Assembly (NCBI RefSeq): GCF_014196125.1
Contig: NZ_JACIDA010000002.1
Coordinates: 806,001 to 870,000, forward strand
From: Brevundimonas mediterranea
Lineage (GTDB): Bacteria; Pseudomonadota; Alphaproteobacteria; Caulobacterales; Caulobacteraceae
DNA length: 64,000 nt
Direction of reading: 5' to 3'
Below the pieces are notes generated by a model. The model had not been told where the DNA came from. It searched no databases and saw only the letters and a program-made list of their open reading frames with translations. The translations under genes were made by a program, and so were the position numbers. Each line of letters opens with the position of its first letter. The first letter of the stretch is position 1. Of this stretch, positions 38,426-47,603 are shown one piece after another.

Positions 38426-38806
38426 GACAAGCCCGCCAGTATCGCTCTTGCCCGGTCCGGCGCTCCGGCCAGAAGACATGACCGGCGCGCCGGATCATGC
38501 GGCTGTGCTGACCTCAGGTGGTCGCCGCCCCCTTCCACGCCCCGGCGCCACCACAGCCTTGGCGGCATGAGCGTCGCGAGCGTGACACCCGCGCGGGCAG
38601 GTCAGGGGCGAGTTTGTCGCGGGATCCGGCACAGGATCAGTTCGAGGCAGAGGACGGTTCGAAGGACGCGGACGCCGGAGCGCGGCGCGGACCCCTTCCT
38701 TTTCTCACAAAGGCCTGGCTCTGGCTTCAGCCCCAGCCCGCGAGTTTCGGGAGTCAGGCGTAGCGAGCGACTGAACGCCTTTCGCGCCCGCATCCGCAAC
38801 GCCCTG
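38426..38806. other. Gene-free stretch between convergent genes
   Basis: About 380 bases separating the glycosyltransferase and the DUF6629-like gene, which read toward each other. I see no supported coding sequence, no FNR box and no strong terminator hairpin. Reading frames here have the composition of shadows. Confidence 0.4.
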
Positions 38807-39463
38807 TCAAACAGCGGGCGAGCGAAGCTGTGAGGTCGGAGGTCGCCGAGGGAAGTGCAGCAACACGATGACACTGAGCACTGCCGCGAAAAAGCACCAC
38901 ACGGAGATCAACCATACGGCGTAAAAAACATAGGCCCCGACGAAGGCCACGAAGGCCGCGAGACCAAAAAGCCTGACCCTGGAGTGGCTCGAAAAGAGCA
39001 TGCTGACGCAGGTGCCGAGGACGTAGAGCAGCATTACAACGGCGGCATAGAAGTGCGGGGACACATAGGCGATGTGCCCGCCCTGCACCTGCGAAACGAT
39101 CGGCAGGCTGACGATGAAATACAGGAGGTAGAGACCCACTGCGCCCCCGACGAACGCGATGGCCAGCAACACCCGGCGACGCCACGGTATGGGCTCAAGC
39201 AGCAGAACCGCGATCGGAACATAGATCGGCCAAAGCACGTGCGAGAAAACGGAATAGATCACGGTTAGAACTGTGTTCAACAGGGGAGCCTTGTCGGGAA
39301 ACGTCAGCCGGATGGCTCCCTCGATCAGCTGTTGAATGCCGAACAAGACCGGAATCAAAGCAAAGGGCAGCTCGGCGCGCCGCCGTGCGCGCCGAACCGT
39401 CACCGTGCCGATGATCAGCAGCGCGGCGCCTGCTGAGAAACTGGCCGTGGCTGAAAAGCACAT
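38807..39463 (-). CDS. DUF6629-like integral membrane protein (copy B)
   Basis: 218 residues starting MCFSATASFSAGAALLIIG, the same family start as the 18791-19486 gene. About seven membrane spans, including LPFALIPVLFGIQQLIEGAI, SHVLWPIYVPIAVLLLEPIP and FYAAVVMLLYVLGTCVSMLF. The IQQLIEGAI versus VQQLLEGLV match shows the two are paralogues. Function unknown; the repeated placement near small His-rich proteins suggests a shared module. Confidence 0.75.
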   Translation of the reverse strand: MCFSATASFSAGAALLIIGTVTVRRARRRAELPFALIPVLFGIQQLIEGAIRLTFPDKAPLLNTVLTVIYSVFSHVLWPIYVPIAVLLLEPIPWRRRVLLAIAFVGGAVGLYLLYFIVSLPIVSQVQGGHIAYVSPHFYAAVVMLLYVLGTCVSMLFSSHSRVRLFGLAAFVAFVGAYVFYAVWLISVWCFFAAVLSVIVLLHFPRRPPTSQLRSPAV

Positions 39464-39801
39464 GCGTGTTCAATCCCAAACGCTCGACAGTCTCGGGGAC
39501 GGGTTGGCGGGGCTATATCCCGCCGGCCAATAAAGTCCCGAGCCAAAAAGCCGGCGGCGACCAATCTCAAACGACACGGGTCCGGTCAGACACCCAGAGA
39601 CGCGATCTGTCCGTGCGGAACCGTCCTGACCCCGAGACTTCAAAAGCGGCGGCCCCCGAAGCGCTCCTGGCGTGATCCGCCCCTGTTCTGTAAGGAGCCT
39701 GGATCGGCCGCGTCATAGGTTTCATCGGAGCGATCCTGACAAGACTTCGGCCATGCCGGAGATCGGACCGAACGCTCCACCAAAAGATCCAGGAAAGACC
39801 G
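39464..39801. other. Intergenic stretch between divergent genes
   Basis: About 340 bases between the DUF6629-like gene and the small His-rich protein gene. It should carry both promoters. No coding features and no FNR palindrome were found. Confidence 0.4.
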
Positions 39802-39981
39802 ATGAATTGGGTGGTGGACAACTGGCCTTGGCTCCTGTTCGGGGCAGCCTTCATAGGGCTGCACCTTGTGGGGCATGGCGGTCATGGCGGGCACGGCGGT
39901 CGTGGGTCGCGCCGAGCCGAGGAGGACAGCGATGGCGGCGTTTCGCGAGAGGACGACCGAAAACCGCCCCATGTCCACTGA
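39802..39981 (+). CDS. DUF2933-like small His-rich membrane protein (copy B)
   Basis: 59 residues: MNWVVDNWPWLLFGAAFIGL, HLVGHGGHGGHGG, then a charged tail ending KPPHVH. One membrane span followed by a His/Gly cluster, like the protein at 28376. An AGGAAAGACCG stretch provides a ribosome site. It is short and easily missed, but the close match in architecture to its paralogue supports it. Confidence 0.65.
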   Translation: MNWVVDNWPWLLFGAAFIGLHLVGHGGHGGHGGRGSRRAEEDSDGGVSREDDRKPPHVH

Positions 39982-40035
39982 GCGGGATCGGGCCCGGGCC
40001 CGGCCAAGTTGCAGAACCATCGAAGGAAACGCCGA

Positions 40036-40296
40036 ATGATGGACACTAAAATTGTGAGCTGGGCCCTCGGCATATGGGCGTCCGTGACGTTCCTCCTGTG
40101 CGTGGTCTACGGTTTGATCGCGCCCGAGAATTTGCATGCGCAGGCTCTGCTGGAGCAGCTGTTGCCCGCCTTCCAGTGGCTGACATGGCCCGGATTCCTG
40201 TTGGGCCTTGCCGAGAGCTTTCTCTACGGGGCCTACGCCGGATTGGTTTTTTGCCCCGTCTACAACTGGCTGAACCGGCGCTGGGGTCGGGGTTAG
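40036..40296 (+). CDS. DUF5676-like small membrane protein
   Basis: About 86 residues beginning MMDTKIVSWALGIWASVTFL. Two membrane spans with LLCVVYGLIAPEN between and a terminal GAYAGLVFCPVYNWLNRRWG. The size, the Trp/Leu-rich first span and the Y-N end of the second span resemble DUF5676 proteins, which often sit in low-oxygen or copper gene sets. A similar protein is encoded at 42304. Function unknown. Confidence 0.6.
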   Translation: MMDTKIVSWALGIWASVTFLLCVVYGLIAPENLHAQALLEQLLPAFQWLTWPGFLLGLAESFLYGAYAGLVFCPVYNWLNRRWGRG

Positions 40297-40474
40297 ATAC
40301 GGAAGGCCATCGGGCTTTCGGGACTCCCGGGATCGGGCGACGCTTAGCGCGCGCGTCACGGTCCCGTTGCTGACGCGATAAGAGAATCACGAGTGGGAAA
40401 CCACTGACCGGCGTCGTCACGGCGTCCGCAGATGGGCATTGAAGCGCAAGTCATCCCAACAGGAGTCTTCGGCC

Positions 40475-42109
40475 ATGGCAGAAAACGTCCGCTCCATCGA
40501 CACCTCCCTGGGCGAGGATCGTGACACGGATCGACGCCCTCCCAAGGCGTATCTGGTCGGGGGGGGCATCGCTTCGTTGGCAGCGGCCGCATTCATGATC
40601 CGCGACGGCGACATTCCTGGCCAGCAGATCACGATCCTGGAGGAACTGAACACCATCGGCGGCAGCCTCGACGGTTCCGGATCGCCTGAGGAAGGCTATG
40701 TGTTGCGCGGCGGCCGGATGCTGGAGAGCAAATACCTTTGCACATTCGAGCTGTTCTCTTCCATTCCCGCGCTCACCGGCGACAAGACAGTCACCCAGGA
40801 GATCTTCGAATGGAATGAGACGATAAAGACATCGTCGAAATCACGCTTGTTCCGAAACGGCAAGAGGCAGACCGCACCGGAGTTCGGCCTCCGCGAGACG
40901 CATATCTTGACGATTGAGCGGCTCGCGATCGAACCGGAAGCCATGCTGGGCAGAAGCACTATCGCGGATCAATTCGATCCGACGTTCTTCAAAACGGATT
41001 TCTGGTTCATGTGGTGCACGACCTTCGCTTTCCAGCCGTGGCACAGCGCCGTTGAGTTCAAGCGCTATCTGGTGCGGTTCGCCCATATGGTGGGGGGTTT
41101 CGAGCGTCTCGAAGGCATTCTGCGAACCGTCTACAACCAGTACGATTCGCTCGTGCGGCCGCTGCGAAAATGGCTCGACGACCGCGGGGTGGTGTTCGAG
41201 ATGAACTGCCGCGTCACCGATCTCGTCTTTGGCGGACCGACCGGCCGGGAGACCGTCGCACGCATTGCGTGCGCTCGAAACGGCGTGCCGGAGGAGATTG
41301 TGATCGACACGGACGACCTCGTGCTGGTGACCCTCGGTTCAATGACCGAGGCGTCAAGCCTGGGCTCAATGGACCACGCGGCGTCGCTCAACGGCAAACG
41401 CGACGGCGGCGCCTGGACGCTCTGGGAGACGATCTCGGCGGGTCGGCCTGCATTTGGACGACCTTCCGCCTTCGCCGATCATATCGGCGAGTCCAAATGG
41501 CTGTCATTCACCACGACCCAGAGCGATCCAACGTTCCTGCACATCGTCCGCGACCTCACAGGCAATGTGCCGGGCGAAGGGGGCCTGATCACATTCCCCG
41601 AGTCGAGCTGGCTAGCGTCCATCGTCATCCCCCACCAGCCACACTTCACCGGTCAGCCTGAAGACGTCAGCGTCTTCTGGGGCTATGGCCTCGCGGTTGA
41701 TCAGCCGGGCGATTTCGTCAGAAAGCCGATGTCGGCCTGCAACGGCCGCGAAATCTTGACAGAGGTGTTCGGTCACCTCGGCATCGGTTCGGTGGCGCCA
41801 GGGATTCTGGAGAGCTCCATCTGCATTCCCTGCATGATGCCGTTCATCACCAGTCAGTTCCTCCCTCGCGGGAGGGGGGACCGCCCGCACGTGATCCCGC
41901 CGGGATTCACGAATCTGGCGTTCATCGGCCAGTTCTGTGAATTGCCGGATGATGTCGTGTTCACGGTCGAATATTCGATCCGTTCGGCACAGGTCGCGGT
42001 ATATGAACTCCTGAATCTGAAGCTGACTCCACCCGCGGTTTACAAAGGGCAATCGGACCCGCGCGTACTCTACCGAGCGTTCAAGGCGCTGCACGACATT
42101 CGATCCTGA
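40475..42109 (+). CDS. ohyA: Oleate hydratase (MCRA family flavoprotein)
   Basis: About 544 residues, ATG at 40475 with CAGGAG nine bases upstream. FAD-dependent addition of water to unsaturated fatty acids, giving 10-hydroxy fatty acids. FAD-binding motif AYLVGGGIASLAAAAFMIRD, the conserved EELNTIGGSLDGSG and GYVLRGGRMLESKY, then FWFMWCTTFAFQPWHSAVEF and the C-terminal GFTNLAFIGQFCELPDDVVF. Full length. It fits the membrane and fatty-acid theme of the island (cfa, plsC) and detoxifies free unsaturated fatty acids. Confidence 0.93.
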   Translation: MAENVRSIDTSLGEDRDTDRRPPKAYLVGGGIASLAAAAFMIRDGDIPGQQITILEELNTIGGSLDGSGSPEEGYVLRGGRMLESKYLCTFELFSSIPALTGDKTVTQEIFEWNETIKTSSKSRLFRNGKRQTAPEFGLRETHILTIERLAIEPEAMLGRSTIADQFDPTFFKTDFWFMWCTTFAFQPWHSAVEFKRYLVRFAHMVGGFERLEGILRTVYNQYDSLVRPLRKWLDDRGVVFEMNCRVTDLVFGGPTGRETVARIACARNGVPEEIVIDTDDLVLVTLGSMTEASSLGSMDHAASLNGKRDGGAWTLWETISAGRPAFGRPSAFADHIGESKWLSFTTTQSDPTFLHIVRDLTGNVPGEGGLITFPESSWLASIVIPHQPHFTGQPEDVSVFWGYGLAVDQPGDFVRKPMSACNGREILTEVFGHLGIGSVAPGILESSICIPCMMPFITSQFLPRGRGDRPHVIPPGFTNLAFIGQFCELPDDVVFTVEYSIRSAQVAVYELLNLKLTPPAVYKGQSDPRVLYRAFKALHDIRS

Positions 42110-42303
42110 GGGCTGCAGCCGCCCTCGCGCGCGATCCCTGGTGCGAACGCCCACCTTCAGGCCGTGTCCCGACCGGCACGGCCTCACCATCGAAGGCGAT
42201 GCTTGGGATAGTCCCGTAATCTCTCAGCCCGCCATGCGTCATTGTTTTTTCGAGCGGGCCGGCGATTGTCGCCGATCCGACGAGCCCCTCAAAGAGGATC
42301 GCC

Positions 42304-42597
42304 ATGACTGAAGCCAAGGTATTTCCCGGACGCACCCGTCTGCGTGTCCTGCGTGTCGCAAGCACCGGTGCATTCGCGACGCTCTGGCTATTCGTTCTGG
42401 GGTGGATATGGGCCGCGCTGAGCCTGCCCGGAGCCGACGCCTTCGTCGGCCTTTTCACAACGCAACTCACAGACCAATCGGTGGGTTCTGTCGCCGCGCT
42501 TGGGATCGGGAGCCTGTGCGCCTTCGTCGTGGGCGGAATCTTCGGCGTGCTGATAGCCCACTGCTACAATCTGGCGGGACGGGTGCTCGGCGAGTGA
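42304..42597 (+). CDS. Small two-span membrane protein (DUF5676-like)
   Basis: 97 residues: FATLWLFVLGWIWAALSLPG forms one span and SVAALGIGSLCAFVVGGIFG the second, ending in LIAHCYNLAGRVLGE. The H-C-Y-N end of span two resembles the CPVYN end of the protein at 40036, so the two may be distant relatives flanking oleate hydratase. A short AGAGGATCGCC ribosome site precedes the ATG. Function unknown. Confidence 0.55.
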   Translation: MTEAKVFPGRTRLRVLRVASTGAFATLWLFVLGWIWAALSLPGADAFVGLFTTQLTDQSVGSVAALGIGSLCAFVVGGIFGVLIAHCYNLAGRVLGE

Positions 42598-42739
42598 GAA
42601 CGCCGATCTGTATCAATGGAGACTCCGCCACCGCTGCGCCGATGGCCTCGGTCCCGTTAGACCACTCCCGGAGCGCACGCGGAGGCGCCTGGAGGCTCAT
42701 GGAGACGCAAAGGCAAATGCGCTGTAGCCGAGGCCGGGC

Positions 42740-42784
42740 CCGATGATCAACGGGTGGTGGACCCCGCGGTAATCCATTCGGCCA
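42740..42784 (-). pseudogene. Remnant of a second PRPP synthetase gene
   Basis: Forty-five bases match an internal part of the intact prs gene (near 52043-52088): CCGATGATCAACGGGTG and ATCCATTCGGCCA are identical, encoding the LAEWI...PLIIG segment. The intervening bases have drifted and one base is missing. The rest of the 42598-42932 gap shows no gene. It lies in front of a lipoprotein gene whose own remnant lies beside the intact prs. Confidence 0.55.
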
Positions 42785-42932
42785 ATAGAAGCCGCGATCC
42801 GGCTGATTTTACGCCGGAGCGGCCGGTTCGGAGCGGTCGTCCGGCCACGCCGGGACCGAAGCCCTGTAATGTCGGGCCGCGGGCGCGCGTCATTCGATGT
42901 TCAGTTCAGCTCGTCGCGAAAAAGGCCGGAAG

Positions 42933-43457
42933 ATGTCTGTCGTCCCCTCCCTGCGCCACCGGGCGCGCCCGCTCCTGTTGGGCGCCGTTGTCGCGCTGAC
43001 GCTCGCTTCCTGCCAGGCCGAGCCGGCCGACGGCCAGTCGCACCCCGTTGACGACCAGTCGCAGACCTTTGTTGGTCAGTCTCAGACCGTTGACGGACTG
43101 CGACTTGAGTACGGCGTGGTCGATAGCGCGACCGTGGCCGGTCACCCCCGGTCCCACCCCGAGTCCCGAATGCACGACGGGCCGCCGCCAAGGGCCGATC
43201 ACGTCACGCTCGCTGTGTTCGACGCCGCAACAAACCGGCGCATCGATGACGCCGAGGTATCCCTGAGCATCAGCGGGCCACACAACCCCGGCCCCGGAGC
43301 CGGGCCGCTGGAACTCATGCCCCTGGAAGGTTTCGCCACCTACGGCGGCTATGTGTCGCTTCAGCGTCCCGGGCGCTACGTGCTGACCTTCAACGTGGAG
43401 CGCCGTGGTCGGCGTGACGAGCCGGTCAGGGCCGTCTTCACCTATGAACGGTCGTGA
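42933..43457 (+). CDS. Lipoprotein with an immunoglobulin-like/YtkA-like domain
   Basis: About 174 residues, start ATG at 42933 (AAAGGCCGGAAG upstream). Lipobox LTLASC. A short repeat region (DGQSHPVDDQSQTFVGQSQT) leads into a beta-sandwich-like domain: DHVTLAVFDAATNRRIDDAE, GFATYGGYVSLQRPGRYVLT and RRDEPVRAVFTYERS. This resembles FixH/YtkA-type periplasmic proteins, but I cannot confirm the family. An internally deleted copy is at 52856-52939. Confidence 0.55.
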   Translation: MSVVPSLRHRARPLLLGAVVALTLASCQAEPADGQSHPVDDQSQTFVGQSQTVDGLRLEYGVVDSATVAGHPRSHPESRMHDGPPPRADHVTLAVFDAATNRRIDDAEVSLSISGPHNPGPGAGPLELMPLEGFATYGGYVSLQRPGRYVLTFNVERRGRRDEPVRAVFTYERS

Positions 43458-43626
43458 CAGGTCGCGCCGGATGTCAACCATCTCCGATCAAACAAACCGC
43501 GAAGCTTGACAGTAGTAAACTGACGTGAATGTCTCGATGAGACGATCTCGGTCGCGTGTTAGTGCGTTGTTCTGCTCATTATATCCGGTCACTAATGACG
43601 ATTGCAGCACCAACTGCGCTGATTAT

Positions 43627-43640
43627 TTGATCTGAATCAA
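43627..43640 (+). promoter_or_regulatory. Perfect FNR box TTGATCTGAATCAA
   Basis: Exact match to TTGAT-N4-ATCAA, inside a longer palindrome (ATTTGATCTGAATCAAAT). It is about 43 bases before the ATG of the copy B FNR-like regulator, in an AT-rich promoter stretch. This placement suggests autoregulation by oxygen. The equivalent region is absent upstream of copy A. Confidence 0.85.
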
Positions 43641-43682
43641 ATAATCGTTAGGTGAAACGAGCTCCTGCGCGCACTTTAGCGA

Positions 43683-44441
43683 ATGATCGCCGTAACGAAG
43701 CCCATGCTTGCGCCGCGATCGCTTCCTCACGGATGTGTCGACCGGCCTGAAGTCAACGATTGCGACAGCTGCGGCGCGCGGGCGCTGAGCGTCTGCGGCA
43801 GCGTCGCCGATCGCGATCTTGAACGCCTGGGAGGCCTGGCTGAAGTCGTCAAGCTGGCGGCCGGAGCGGTTCTGACGCGGGAAGGCGAACCTGCGCCCCA
43901 TGTGTTCAACATCACGTCGGGGTCGCTCCGGGTCTACAAACTGCTGCCGGACGGTCGACGCCAGATCACCGGCTTTCTGTTCGCCGGCGACTTTCTGGGC
44001 CTGGCGATAGGTGAGTTCTACGTGTTTTCCGCCGAGGCGATCGAACCGACGACAGTCTGCCGGTTCCGCAAGGGTCCATTCCGCGCCCTCGTCGAAAGTT
44101 CGCAGCCCCTGGAGCATATGCTTCTCCACCGTACGTCGCATGAGCTGGCCGCCGCCCAGAATCAGATGCTTCTGCTCGGCAGAAAGACGGCCATTGAGCG
44201 CCTGGCGTCCTTCCTTCTCGACCTGCCGGGCCACGACCCCGCGCGGCCGACGGCCCCTGGCCACGTCCGCCTGCCCATGAAACGCGGCGAGATCGCCGAC
44301 TATCTGGGACTGACGATCGAGACGGTTAGCCGCGTGCTGACCCGCATGAAGGCCAAAGGCATCATCTCGATGCCCTCCCAGAGCGATCTGATCGTCGAAC
44401 GTCCGGACCTGCTGCGCGCCCACGCCGGCGGAGAGATCTGA
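43683..44441 (+). CDS. FNR-type Crp-family regulator with four iron-sulfur cysteines (copy B)
   Basis: 252 residues, nearly identical to the 13071 gene. Cysteines 18, 27, 30 and 38 (CDSCGARALSVC) plus Cys126 (EPTTVCRF) fit an oxygen-labile 4Fe-4S cluster. Recognition helix LTIETVSRVLTRMKAKG contains the E-x-x-S-R code for TTGAT sites. Expected to dimerise and activate the FNR boxes in this window when oxygen is scarce. Preceded by a perfect FNR box, so probably autoregulated. Confidence 0.93.
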   Translation: MIAVTKPMLAPRSLPHGCVDRPEVNDCDSCGARALSVCGSVADRDLERLGGLAEVVKLAAGAVLTREGEPAPHVFNITSGSLRVYKLLPDGRRQITGFLFAGDFLGLAIGEFYVFSAEAIEPTTVCRFRKGPFRALVESSQPLEHMLLHRTSHELAAAQNQMLLLGRKTAIERLASFLLDLPGHDPARPTAPGHVRLPMKRGEIADYLGLTIETVSRVLTRMKAKGIISMPSQSDLIVERPDLLRAHAGGEI

Positions 44442-44451
44442 AGTCGGCGGA

Positions 44452-44465
44452 TTGAGCCAGATCAA
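44452..44465 (+). promoter_or_regulatory. FNR box TTGAGCCAGATCAA
   Basis: Same 14 bases as at 13840, one mismatch from consensus, about 55 bases before the GTG start of the PPOX-fold gene. Conservation between the two diverged copies supports function. Confidence 0.72.
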
Positions 44466-44519
44466 GGCCAGCGTTCCGCGGGGAAGTTAGTGGGAGGTGC
44501 TGATCAGGAGAACGGCACC

Positions 44520-45053
44520 GTGGACGCCAACCCGACTATTGACGCCTACCCGCCGATCAACGGCGCCGCGGTCGACACCATCGTCGACCTTCTCAACCGT
44601 GAACGCCTGATGAGCATTGGGGTCAATCGACCCGACGGCTGGCCCCAGGTGACGACGGTCGGTTATCTGAATGACGGGCTGAACCTGTATTTCGTCAGCG
44701 GACGCGACAGCCAGAAGCTGGCCAATCTCCAGGCCGACGCGCGCGTTTCGGTCTCGATCCATTCGCTCGCCGAAAGGGGCGGCGCTGTCGGGGTTTCGAT
44801 GGCCGCGCGCGCCACCGAGGTGGCGGACGCCGGCGAAGTCGAACGGCTCAATCAGATGATGTTCAAGCGTTGGCCGATGGTGAGCGTCTACTGCCCGGCC
44901 ACCAGTTCGGTGGCCATCATCCATGTGAAGCCCGAGCTGATCTGCGCGATCACGGCCATCGATGGGCGAAGCCGAACGGAATGTTTCTCGCTTGGCGAAT
45001 CCGCAGGGCAGGCGACCGAAGGCCCGCCACGACGGGCTCAGGCGCCCCTCTGA
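44520..45053 (+). CDS. Pyridoxamine 5'-phosphate oxidase-fold protein (copy B)
   Basis: About 177 residues, GTG start at 44520 with AGGAG nine bases upstream. Split-barrel flavin-binding fold: RLMSIGVNRPDGWPQVTTVG, LYFVSGRDSQKLANLQADA, VSVSIHSLAERGGAVGVSMA and SSVAIIHVKPELICAIT. Probably binds a flavin, F420 or heme; substrate unknown. Lies between two FNR boxes, directly after the FNR-like regulator, and should be induced at low oxygen. Confidence 0.82.
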   Translation: MDANPTIDAYPPINGAAVDTIVDLLNRERLMSIGVNRPDGWPQVTTVGYLNDGLNLYFVSGRDSQKLANLQADARVSVSIHSLAERGGAVGVSMAARATEVADAGEVERLNQMMFKRWPMVSVYCPATSSVAIIHVKPELICAITAIDGRSRTECFSLGESAGQATEGPPRRAQAPL

Positions 45054-45101
45054 TTTAATCGCTTTCGTGCCGTTAGAGGCGCGCCGGTCGCCAACGCGCC
45101 G

Positions 45102-45115
45102 GTGATCTGGATCAA
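45102..45115 (+). promoter_or_regulatory. FNR-like box GTGATCTGGATCAA
   Basis: One mismatch from TTGAT-N4-ATCAA, about 95 bases before the histidine kinase start at 45205. Conserved at the equivalent place in copy A (14489). Confidence 0.6.
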
Positions 45116-45204
45116 GGCGGCTGTCAGTCCGCATGGATAGCCTGCGGGGACCAGGTCGGGCCCTGGGGCCCCGCCGCTTCGGCGACATTCGACAGGGATC
45201 GTTC

Positions 45205-46272
45205 ATGCCGACATCGACCGCGCCCGTCCCCGACATATCCATGTCTCTTGCGCTGTCGCTCATAAACGCTTCGGTCGCCCCCGTGCTTCTGCTGGACGGT
45301 GATCTCGAGATCGTGGCCGCCAGTCAGTCGTTTCTTGAGGATTTCGACGTCGAGCCGAACGTTATCCCGGGATGCCGGCTGGCGGATCTGGGCGCGGGCG
45401 AATGGAATGTGCCGCAGCTCTGGTCCCTGCTGAAGGCGACGGCCTATGGCAACGCCGACATACGCGCTTACGAAATGGACATGGTGCTCGCCGACCGGCC
45501 GCCCAGGCATCTGATCTTTCACGCGCGGCGCTTGAGCCCGGGCGTTGGTCAGGGGGTGCGGCTCCTGTTGACGATCACGGACGTGACGATCTCACGGGCG
45601 AAGGATCGTCAGAAGGACGAACTCATTCGGGAAAACGCGTTACTGTACCAGGAGGTGCAGCACCGGGTCGCCAACAGCCTCCAGATCATCGCCAGCGTCC
45701 TGATGCAGGGCGTTCGAACCGTCGGCTCGGACGAAAGCCGAAGCCACCTGCGCGACGCCCACCAGCGCATCATGTCGGTCGCAGCCGTGCAGCGACACCT
45801 GGCCGGATCGACGACAGGGGACGTGGAGCTTCGAGCCTATTTCACCGACTTGTGCCGAAGCATCGGAGACTCGATGATCAGAGACCACAACCAACTGGCG
45901 CTGACGGTCACGGTCGACGACAGCATCGCGACATCCGGCATGTCCGTCAGCCTGGGCTTGATCGTCACCGAGTTGGTCATCAACGGGCTGAAACACGCCT
46001 TTCCCGACGACCGGAACGGCGAAATCGCCGTCGACTACCGCGCTGCGGGCGATGGATGGACGCTGAGCGTGACCGACAACGGCGTCGGCATGCTCAGTGG
46101 TTTGAAGACGGCCAAGGCAGGCTTGGGCACCGGAATCATTCAGGCTCTTGCCAATCAGCTGCGCGCCCGCATCGAGATCGCAGACGCTCAGCCCGGCACA
46201 CGTGTATCAATCACTCACGACTCCGACACAGACACAGCGGGCTCTGTCAGCCAAAACGAGGCTTGGCGGTAA
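45205..46272 (+). CDS. Sensor histidine kinase (PAS plus HisKA_2/HATPase)
   Basis: About 355 residues from ATG 45205. An N-terminal PAS-like sensor (NASVAPVLLLDGDLEIVAAS) is followed by the H-box EVQHRVANSLQIIASVLMQG of the HisKA_2 family, and an ATPase domain with VTELVINGLKHAFPDD (N box) and SVTDNGVGM (G1 box). No membrane span, so it is soluble. HisKA_2 kinases in alphaproteobacteria commonly feed general stress signalling. No response regulator gene is adjacent. It lies behind an FNR-like box. Confidence 0.9.
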   Translation: MPTSTAPVPDISMSLALSLINASVAPVLLLDGDLEIVAASQSFLEDFDVEPNVIPGCRLADLGAGEWNVPQLWSLLKATAYGNADIRAYEMDMVLADRPPRHLIFHARRLSPGVGQGVRLLLTITDVTISRAKDRQKDELIRENALLYQEVQHRVANSLQIIASVLMQGVRTVGSDESRSHLRDAHQRIMSVAAVQRHLAGSTTGDVELRAYFTDLCRSIGDSMIRDHNQLALTVTVDDSIATSGMSVSLGLIVTELVINGLKHAFPDDRNGEIAVDYRAAGDGWTLSVTDNGVGMLSGLKTAKAGLGTGIIQALANQLRARIEIADAQPGTRVSITHDSDTDTAGSVSQNEAWR

Positions 46273-46516
46273 GGCCGGCCAGCGCCAGGGCGGCATGGTC
46301 AAATCGATCAACGCGTTTCGCTCCTCCCCCTGTTCGCATGAGGTGATTGTCTCGTGTTGAAGATCTCCGTTCTTTAATTGAGGTGAGCAGTTTCGTTCGA
46401 TTGGCTTCCTCACACCTGGATCAAGGTTTTTTCGACGTCGCTCTCAAGCGAGCGCGTCATGGCAGCATGCAAGGATCGCTCTTAAACTCCGTGCGTCGAA
46501 CTCCGAGAGCCTCCTG

Positions 46517-46550
46517 ATCGTGCCGCAAACTGTACTTCTTGCAGCACGAT
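46517..46550. other. Imperfect 12-base hairpin between convergent genes
   Basis: ATCGTGCCGCAA and TTGCAGCACGAT pair at 11 of 12 positions around a 10-base loop. It lies in the 350-base gap between the histidine kinase and the gnd-like gene, which point toward each other. A bidirectional terminator is possible, although no T tract follows. Nothing else was seen in this gap. Confidence 0.4.
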
Positions 46551-46625
46551 GACCTGCCTCCGCAGAGTGGACGCACACGGGGTGAACCCGCTTCGTTTCC
46601 CCCGGGCTGACAACACCTCTCGACC

Positions 46626-47603
46626 CTAGGGCGCCGGTTCCACGTGGCCACCGAACGCTAGCCGCATCGCCGACAACAGCTTTTCACCGAACGTGTGTTG
46701 TTGGCGGGATCGAAAACGGACGAAGAGGGCTGTCGCCAACACATCAGCGGGAACGGCTTCCTCAATGGCGGCTTCAACCACCCAGCGGGCCTCACCGCTG
46801 TCCATCACGCTGCCAGAAAAGCCCGCCAGGTGCGGGTCATCGGCAAGGGCCTGAGCGGCGAGGTCCAGAAGCCAGGATTGGACGACGCTGCCTCTGCGCC
46901 AAACCTCGGCGATATCCGCAAGGTTCAGATCGTAGCGCTCCTCCGGCGGCAGGGCAGCGGACCCCTTCCCTCGCAGAACATCGAAGCCTTCAGCATAGGC
47001 CTGCATGAGCCCATACTCGATACCATTGTGAACCATCTTGACGAAATGACCCGCACCGACGGGTCCTGCGTGGATATACCCCCGCTCGGCCCTGGGGTCG
47101 GAGCCGGGTTCCCGCCGCGTCATCGTCGTCGCGCCTCGTCCCGGAGCGAGTGATCGAAGGACCGGATCAATACTCTCCACAACCTCACCAGCCCCGCCCA
47201 CCATCAGGCAGTAACCGCGTTCCAGTCCCCAAATTCCTCCCGAGGTGCCGACATCAAGATAGAACAGGCCCTTGGCCTTCAAGGCTTTTTCTCGCCGGAT
47301 GTCGTCGCGGTAATAAGTGTTTCCGCCGTCAATTATCGTATCGCCGGGCGCCATCGCGGCCGCCAGCTGACTGATGACATCCTCGGTGACCCCACCGGCT
47401 GGCAACATGACCCACACGCGTCGCGGGAGCGCCAGACGACGCGTTAAGTCGACCAAGCTTTTGGCCGCCGCCGCCCCTTGGGCAACCAAGGCGTCGAGAG
47501 CAGTCGGGTCAAGATCGTAGACGACGCACGTGTGGCCGTCGGCCAGCAAGCGTCTGGCAATGTCGCCTCCCATCCGGCCCAGGCCCACAATTCCTAGCTG
47601 CAT
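46626..47603 (-). CDS. gnd: 6-phosphogluconate dehydrogenase, decarboxylating (short YqeC/GntZ type)
   Basis: About 325 residues from [20 protein letters not shown] (NAD(P)-binding). Further motifs: [14 protein letters not shown], the substrate segment [20 protein letters not shown] and the catalytic lysine in [20 protein letters not shown]. Converts 6-phosphogluconate to ribulose 5-phosphate plus CO2; the short form is often NAD-dependent. It would supply pentose phosphate for the phosphoketolase encoded downstream. Divergent from the alcohol dehydrogenase gene with an FNR box between. Confidence 0.9.
   Translation of the reverse strand: MQLGIVGLGRMGGDIARRLLADGHTCVVYDLDPTALDALVAQGAAAAKSLVDLTRRLALPRRVWVMLPAGGVTEDVISQLAAAMAPGDTIIDGGNTYYRDDIRREKALKAKGLFYLDVGTSGGIWGLERGYCLMVGGAGEVVESIDPVLRSLAPGRGATTMTRREPGSDPRAERGYIHAGPVGAGHFVKMVHNGIEYGLMQAYAEGFDVLRGKGSAALPPEERYDLNLADIAEVWRRGSVVQSWLLDLAAQALADDPHLAGFSGSVMDSGEARWVVEAAIEEAVPADVLATALFVRFRSRQQHTFGEKLLSAMRLAFGGHVEPAP

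Larger units (their letters stand above)
43653..45126 (+). repeat. Segmental duplication, copy B (FNR regulator, FNR box, PPOX protein, FNR-like box)
   Basis: Second copy of the module at 13040-14515, same order and strand. Both coding frames are intact here and the upstream promoter with a perfect FNR box is retained, so this appears to be the functional copy. Downstream it leads into a histidine kinase gene. Confidence 0.85.

Noticed and set aside
46418-46428. Possible FNR box at CTGGATCAAGG
   Set aside because: Only the right half-site is present; the left half (CACAC) does not match TTGAT. The ATCAA at 50463 was dropped for the same reason.
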